A DNA stretch of 64,000 nt, from contig NZ_CP162005.1 of assembly GCF_040822065.1 (NCBI RefSeq), forward strand, positions 4,526,001-4,590,000, read 5' to 3'. The notes beneath the pieces are model-generated. The model had not been told where the DNA came from, searched no databases, and was given only the letters and a program-made list of their open reading frames with translations. The position numbers and the translations under genes are program-made. Shown here piece after piece: positions 63,459-64,000 of the stretch; the first letter of the stretch is position 1, and each line of letters begins with the position of its first letter. The DNA comes from Pedobacter sp. WC2423. Lineage in GTDB: Bacteria > Bacteroidota > Bacteroidia > Sphingobacteriales > Sphingobacteriaceae.

Positions 63459-63887
63459 ATGAAAACCGTAAAACAACTACTCAGCACTAAATCAGCACAG
63501 ATCTTTTCGGTTACGGCAGAAACATCTGTTCTGGATGCCTTAAGTGTAATGATGGATAAAAACATCAGTGCGCTGCTTATTCTGGAAGGCAGTCAGTTAT
63601 CAGGAATATTTACTGAGCGGGACTACGCAAGGAAAATCGTTCTCCAGGGAAAAACTTCTGCAGATACACCTTTAAGCGCAGTCATGACGAGCAACCCGAT
63701 TACAGTTTCTCCGAATGACAGTCTGGATAGCTGTATGGAAATTATGACGGACAAACACATCAGACATTTACCTGTCCTGGATGATCATCAGATTATTGGG
63801 ATGGTTTCAATTGGCGATGTGGTTAAATTCATCATCGAGGATCAAAAGCAGACCATTTCTCAATTAGAAGGTTATATCAACAGCTAG
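63459..63887 (+). CDS. CBS-domain protein
   Basis: Protein of 142 residues made of a CBS pair: first repeat about 8-60 (FSVTAETSVLDALSVM, LLILEGSQLSGIFTERDYAR), second about 72-125 (TVSPNDSLDSCMEIM, IRHLPVLDDHQIIGMVSIGD). CBS pairs bind adenosine nucleotides. There is no catalytic domain, so it is a stand-alone sensor module, cytosolic. Its partner is not evident from its neighbours. Confidence 0.92.
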   Translation: MKTVKQLLSTKSAQIFSVTAETSVLDALSVMMDKNISALLILEGSQLSGIFTERDYARKIVLQGKTSADTPLSAVMTSNPITVSPNDSLDSCMEIMTDKHIRHLPVLDDHQIIGMVSIGDVVKFIIEDQKQTISQLEGYINS

Positions 63888-63914
63888 AAATTCCAGCTGC
63901 TGATTTAACTTATA

Positions 63915-64000
63915 CTATTTAACCGTATACCGGTATACATAACGGCCAACATTACCATTTGCATCTACGCCCTCAATGACTGCTCTGTAGGTTCCTTTGC
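63915..64000 (-). CDS. 3' end of a gene of unknown identity, partial
   Basis: On the - strand an open frame enters at 63998 and stops with TAG at 63917-63915, reading GTYRAVIEGVDANGNVGRYV and then YRYTVK. The alternating hydrophobic pattern and the YRYTVK ending look like the last beta strands of an exported beta-sandwich protein, such as a macroglobulin- or plug-domain type protein. This rests on 27 residues only. Confidence 0.45.
   Translation of the reverse strand, partial: KGTYRAVIEGVDANGNVGRYVYRYTVK

Overview
The window looks like chromosomal DNA of a Bacteroidota member close to Pedobacter / Sphingobacteriaceae. The grounds are AT-rich codon use, three SusC/SusD pairs, a FecR/ECF-sigma relay, a GH92 mannosidase locus, a PspC/PadR pair, a MoxR-DUF58-DUF4350-DUF4129 block and TAnnTTTG-type promoter boxes. 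The genus is inferred from style, not proven.

Positions 1-24483 (+ strand) are the right-hand part of a nonribosomal peptide/polyketide cluster whose left end lies outside the window. In order: the 3' end of an NRPS (A-PCP); a 3976-residue hybrid read as KS-AT-KR-ACP-C-A-PCP-C-A-PCP-C; an asparagine synthetase; a stand-alone A-PCP protein; a secreted serine peptidase (S12/class C beta-lactamase fold) fused through three extra membrane helices to a PvdE/SyrD-type ABC exporter; a second exported serine hydrolase; an aspartate-type racemase; a JmjC/cupin-like protein; and a glycosyltransferase. Hand-read specificity codes point to malonyl-CoA for the AT, Gly for the first complete A domain and Ser for the second. 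No epimerase or thioesterase domain is visible. The peptidase-transporter fusion has the architecture of ZmaM-type prodrug-activating exporters. Together with asparagine synthetase and aspartate racemase it suggests a D-Asp/D-Asn-based leader that is clipped during export. This is the most interesting hypothesis in the window.

Positions 24501-31219 (- strand) hold an ECF sigma / FecR / STN-SusC / SusD-like system that converges on the cluster. Positions 31466-38613 (+) are a small glycan locus: SusC, SusD and a GH92 alpha-mannosidase. A very long hairpin separates it from a barstar-like inhibitor and a barnase-like lipoprotein RNase broken by a one-base shift in a G6 run (38730-39592, -). Positions 39699-44547 (-) hold a third SusC/SusD-like pair preceded by a clear SAM-I riboswitch, which suggests uptake of a methionine/sulfur source.

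From 44766 onward the content is mostly core: universal stress protein; MarR-GNAT fusion with a palindromic operator; a DUF58/MoxR/DUF4350/DUF4129/membrane/SpoIIM operon with a divergent RDD gene; two identical tRNA-Val(UAC) genes; recO and a diacylglycerol-kinase-family gene; a FucP-like sugar transporter; a frameshifted Tat-exported alkaline phosphatase; rlmF; a DisA-like (DACNV) predicted sensor; a 52-residue membrane protein; a PadR/PspC operon; a CBS-domain protein; and the 3' end of one more gene on the - strand.
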